This document shows positions 4,997 through 7,450 of a DNA stretch of 7,450 nt, piece after piece. Origin of the DNA: Bacilli bacterium (lineage in GTDB: Bacteria > Bacillota_I > Bacilli_A > RF39 > UBA660). The notes beneath the pieces are model-generated. The model was not told where the DNA came from, made no database searches, and saw nothing but the letters and a program-made list of their open reading frames with translations. The stretch is taken from assembly GCA_017460245.1 (NCBI GenBank), contig JAFUBK010000010.1, forward strand, positions 1 to 7,450, written 5' to 3'. The position numbers and the translations under genes are program-made. Positions within the stretch are counted from its first letter, which is position 1; the number at the start of each line of letters is the position of its first letter.

Positions 4997-5069
4997 AGCA
5001 TATGATAAGTAGAAAATAGATGCTTATTGTATCGAATAAAATAAAATATAGGGAATTTCATCATATGCT
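4997..5069 (+). promoter_or_regulatory. Structured mRNA leader closed by a 10-bp stem
   Basis: AGCATATGAT (4997-5006) and ATCATATGCT (5060-5069) are exact reverse complements, 53 bases apart. The left arm would sit almost at the predicted 5' end of the mRNA. Inside is a small hairpin, GATGC (5019-5023) with GTATC (5029-5033), including one G-U pair. The ribosome site lies free 18 bases beyond. I do not recognise a known riboswitch; a 5' stabiliser or a protein-binding leader are possible. Confidence 0.45.
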
Positions 5070-5101
5070 CAAGACGCATAAAAAGTAGGGAGGTGAAATT
5101 A

Positions 5102-5764
5102 ATGGAAAAACAAAGAAGTACAAGAGTAATAGCTATCGCAGCTCTTTTGGTTGGTATAGTTGGACTAACTATCGGTTTTGCCGCATTCACTTCTACTTTA
5201 ACAATTAAATCATCAGCAGAAGTAAATCCAGTCGATGACTTCCATGTATTTTTCTCATCAAGCTCATCAGCACTAGAAACTAATACAATTGCTGGAGTAC
5301 CAAGTGTTACTGCAGATGGCTTCACTGCAACTAATGCAACAATCGATAATACTACAAATCCAAAAGCTCCAGTGATTCAAAACTTACACGCTACATTTAC
5401 AGAGCCTGGACAATCTGTAACATATAGTTTCTACGCTTGGAACGATAATGATTATCCAGCATATTTAAAAGCGTTAACAATGACATCAGCTGCAACAGCG
5501 TGTGAAGCAAAAGTTGCTGGTGACCAAGCTTCAGTAACCGCTACATGCCCATATTTAACACTAAGCATAAGTGTTGGATCTGGTGCAAATGCAATAACTG
5601 ATGCAACGGCAAGTCAGTCAGCTATTACAGGTCATTCATTAGCTTCTAAAACAGCAGAACCAATTGTTGTTAAAATTAGTTATGCACAAGATGCTCCAAA
5701 AGCATCAGGAGACTTTGATGTAACATTTGCTGACATTACTTTACAGTATGATTCACTTGATTAA
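5102..5764 (+). CDS. TasA/camelysin-like secreted protein with SipW-type signal sequence
   Basis: A 220-aa exported protein. The basic start MEKQRSTR is followed by a hydrophobic segment (residues 9-29) that runs into GFAAFTSTLTIKSSAEV, resembling the signal sequences of TasA, camelysin and other substrates of SipW-type signal peptidases, where cleavage occurs just after the hydrophobic stretch (here probably near Ala27-Ala28, by inference). The mature part is Thr/Ser/Ala-rich and mainly beta, with a Ser run (52-56), the typical domain segment FTEPGQSVTYSFYAWNDND (99-117) followed by PAYLKAL, and two cysteines (134 and 149) that could pair. Such proteins form biofilm fibres or act as surface proteins; TasA itself is not identified. 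The start is fixed by AGGGAGGTGA five bases upstream. The adjacent SipW-type peptidase strongly supports the class. Gene-specific function is unknown. Confidence 0.75.
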   Translation: MEKQRSTRVIAIAALLVGIVGLTIGFAAFTSTLTIKSSAEVNPVDDFHVFFSSSSSALETNTIAGVPSVTADGFTATNATIDNTTNPKAPVIQNLHATFTEPGQSVTYSFYAWNDNDYPAYLKALTMTSAATACEAKVAGDQASVTATCPYLTLSISVGSGANAITDATASQSAITGHSLASKTAEPIVVKISYAQDAPKASGDFDVTFADITLQYDSLD

Positions 5765-5772
5765 TAAACAAA

Positions 5773-5818
5773 TATAGTAAAAGGTACAATTAGTCCGCTA
5801 ATTGTACCTTACACTATA
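5773..5818 (+). terminator. Strong intercistronic hairpin with UCCG loop
   Basis: AAGGTACAATTAG (5781-5793) pairs perfectly with CTAATTGTACCTT (5798-5810) around TCCG, a UNCG-class tetraloop. Beyond a 2-by-2 mismatch, TATAGT (5773-5778) pairs with ACTATA (5813-5818). No T-run follows, so full termination is doubtful. It more likely protects the 3' end of the upstream message or lets only part of the transcripts continue into the peptidase gene. Confidence 0.65.
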
Positions 5819-5839
5819 TAATTCTTGGGAGGAAAAGTT

Positions 5840-6964
5840 ATGAAAAGGGGATATCGACGATTACTTATTTTTAGTATCATAATGTTTGTTTTACTTCTTT
5901 TAAATAGCTTTTCATTTAACATTCTTTCAAGATACAAAATGATTATATTTCTATTAATCACAATGTTTATTTTTAAACAAATTTTTGGATATGAAAAAGA
6001 CAAGCATAGATATATAAAAGATGTAATTTTAGATATTGCAATATTCCTATTTACTTTCTTTATACTATATTATTTGTTAGGTATAATTGTTGGCTTTACA
6101 AGAACAAATTTTTTAGTTCCAGAAGGAATTATAAAATTTATTATACCGGCAATCTTTTATATAATATTAAGAGAAGTATTTAGATACATGATGCTGTGCA
6201 AAGCAGAAGGTAGCAAAATAGCTATTATCATAGTGGTTTTGCTTTTTATACTATTAGATATAACAACGCAGATACACACTATTAATTATGCATCGAATAT
6301 TACAATATTTAAGTTTATAGCTTTAACTCTGCTTCCAGCAATAAGTTCAAACGTCGCATTATCTTATGTCGTAACAAAGGTTGGTTATAAGCCAGCCATA
6401 TTCTACTCTTTAATAGTAGAGTTATTTAGATTTGTATTACCTATAGTACCTGCTCCAGGAGAATACATAATATCAGTAATAGACTTTACACTGCCAGCCA
6501 TACTTGCATATAGAATCTATACATTTTTTAAAAAAGATAGAGACGAAGATGTTGAAAGAGAATACAACAAGAAACATCTAATGACCTTAATTGGTCCTAC
6601 AATTATTACAGTAGTGTTAGTATATTTTACTTCAGGATACTTTCACTACCACGCAGTTGCCATAGCAAGTGGTAGTATGCATCCAAAAATAAAAAAAGGT
6701 GATGCCGTAATCATTGAAAAAATAGATAAACAATATGAGTTGTTAGAAGTTGGGCAAGTTATTGCCTACAAACACGAAGGAAGAATAATAGTTCATAGAT
6801 TAGTTGATATCGTCAAAGATAAAAACGAATATTATTTTTACACTAAAGGTGATGCCAACAACGAAATGGATAATTTTATGATAGAAGCAAAAGATGTAAT
6901 AGGAGTTGTAAATCATAAAATACCGTGCATTGGATGGCCAACAGTACTATTAAATGAACTTTAA
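5840..6964 (+). CDS. ER/SipW-type signal peptidase I with polytopic N-terminal domain
   Basis: The C-terminal part is a family S26 signal peptidase. It has ASGSMHP (Ser279 as nucleophile), GDAVIIEK, GQVIAYKHEGRIIVHRLVDI with His319 in the place of the usual catalytic Lys, and YTKGDANNEMD with Asp338. Ser-His-Asp chemistry is typical of SipW, archaeal and eukaryotic ER signal peptidases. The last membrane helix before it is about 250-270. What is unusual is the N-terminal 230 residues: about seven or eight hydrophobic segments (near 8-27, 34-50, 63-86, 98-110, 126-145, 153-175, 185-204, 209-225) followed by a charged loop (231-248). SipW of B. subtilis has about 190 aa. The product here has 374 aa from ATG 5840, chosen because GGGAGG (5827-5832) lies seven bases upstream; the TTG at 5825 is in that site. 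The probable substrate is the protein encoded just upstream. Confidence 0.85.
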   Translation: MKRGYRRLLIFSIIMFVLLLLNSFSFNILSRYKMIIFLLITMFIFKQIFGYEKDKHRYIKDVILDIAIFLFTFFILYYLLGIIVGFTRTNFLVPEGIIKFIIPAIFYIILREVFRYMMLCKAEGSKIAIIIVVLLFILLDITTQIHTINYASNITIFKFIALTLLPAISSNVALSYVVTKVGYKPAIFYSLIVELFRFVLPIVPAPGEYIISVIDFTLPAILAYRIYTFFKKDRDEDVEREYNKKHLMTLIGPTIITVVLVYFTSGYFHYHAVAIASGSMHPKIKKGDAVIIEKIDKQYELLEVGQVIAYKHEGRIIVHRLVDIVKDKNEYYFYTKGDANNEMDNFMIEAKDVIGVVNHKIPCIGWPTVLLNEL

Positions 6965-6983
6965 AATATAGGAGGAGAAAAAG

Positions 6984-7450
6984 ATGGGCAAAGATAAAAA
7001 ACACAATATAAAAGAGTCTATAAATGAGGTAAATTCGTCATCTGAAAATATAAATAATATATCAAAAGAAAAAAAACCTCTTTATATCGGCTATAAAACA
7101 AGAGTTTTTATATACACTGTTATTTTTGTTGCTGCTCTTTTTTTAGCAACATTTGTCATCAATGTCTCTTTTTCTATAAAAAATCCACAAGCTATTACCT
7201 ATCAGGAAAACGGGAATCTAGACTATAAAGTATATTTAAAAGACAATGAATTTTATGAAGAAGAATATTTAACCAAAGATAAAACCGAAAAAGCACCAGT
7301 ATTTGTTGCAAGCTTAATAAAGAAAATAGATATTACATATAATTATATTTTCAAAATAGGTGCTAAAAGCAATATCAATTTCAATTATGATATAATAGGC
7401 ACCTTAACTATCGCTGACAGTAATAACGAAAACGTATTCTTTGAAAAAGA
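6984..7450 (+). CDS. Single-span membrane protein, possibly DUF5305-like (partial)
   Basis: This open frame starts at ATG 6984 with a strong ribosome site (GGAGGAG 6971-6977) six bases upstream and 19 bases after the peptidase stop; it runs off the window after 155 codons. It begins with a hydrophilic Lys/Asn/Ser-rich cytoplasmic stretch (1-38), then one membrane helix (about 41-63), then an extracytoplasmic region with YQENGNLDYKVYLKDNEFYEEEYL (73-96, given here in part: NLDYKVYLKDN), VASLIKKIDITYNYIF (108-123) and beta-type strands such as INFNYDIIGTLTI. The pattern, an anchor followed by a Y-x-V-x-L-rich segment with a YEE-like motif and a VASLI-x-x-I-x-x-x-Y-x-Y motif, reminds me of DUF5305 proteins, which I recall next to signal peptidases in other genomes; I could not check it. 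It is probably cotranscribed with the peptidase and acts with it at the membrane. The C-terminal part is not visible. Confidence 0.7.
   Translation, partial: MGKDKKHNIKESINEVNSSSENINNISKEKKPLYIGYKTRVFIYTVIFVAALFLATFVINVSFSIKNPQAITYQENGNLDYKVYLKDNEFYEEEYLTKDKTEKAPVFVASLIKKIDITYNYIFKIGAKSNINFNYDIIGTLTIADSNNENVFFEK

Larger units (their letters stand above)
4895..5101 (+). other. Intergenic region upstream of the tasA-like gene
   Basis: About 200 bases without a gene. It holds an imperfect dyad at 4920-4943 (palindromic TAATATTA with partly matching ACT/AGT-type flanks) that could be an operator, a promoter (4959-4987), a leader with a long-range stem (4997-5069) and a strong ribosome site AGGGAGGTGA (5087-5096). 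A minus-strand open frame starting in the gene and running into this region shows no family resemblance and is taken as a shadow. Confidence 0.5.

Noticed and set aside
4990..5325. Minus-strand open frame of 111 codons over the tasA-like start and leader
   Set aside because: It mirrors the coding strand of a well-supported gene and shows no domain or ribosome site.

Overview
The window looks like chromosome of an AT-rich, endospore-forming member of the Bacillota, most likely a Bacilli or Erysipelotrichia-type lineage of the gut kind. The evidence is a run of sporulation genes (yabG, spoVG, yabP, yabQ, gerQ), Bacillus-type Shine-Dalgarno sequences (often GGTGAT placed 3-4 bases before the start) and standard use of TAA and TGA as stops. 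No database search was possible, so names rest on remembered family sequences.

Region 1 (35-2479, + strand) is a condensed version of the Bacillus yabG-to-divIC region: yabG, veg, spoVG, then yabP, yabQ, divIC. The yabG reading frame is interrupted by one in-frame TAA (230-232), while both sides stay in the same frame and clearly belong to the family. A sigma-A-type promoter precedes spoVG, a terminator follows it, and a second promoter within the end of yabQ serves divIC. DivIC has an extra C-terminal membrane segment.

Region 2 (2492-3440, - strand) holds gerQ followed by a lemA-family gene. It converges on divIC at a bidirectional terminator. GerQ lacks lysine in its N-terminal part, which is notable beside an interrupted yabG, because YabG and the transglutaminase Tgl act together on GerQ in B. 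subtilis.

Region 3 (3520-4894, + strand) is a two-gene unit: a PduL-type phosphate acyltransferase and a UcpA-like short-chain dehydrogenase. It has an extended -10 promoter upstream and a 32-bp perfect palindrome as terminator.

Region 4 (4895-7450, + strand) is a secretion and surface-protein locus. A structured leader precedes a TasA/camelysin-like secreted protein. A strong hairpin with a UCCG loop follows it, then an ER/SipW-type (Ser-His) signal peptidase with a large added N-terminal membrane domain. The locus continues into a single-span membrane protein, possibly of the DUF5305 type, that is cut by the window edge. The likely logic is a secreted, perhaps polymer-forming, protein with its dedicated signal peptidase and an accessory membrane protein. 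This is the most promising part of the window for new biology.

I saw no rRNA or tRNA gene, insertion sequence, CRISPR array or attachment site.
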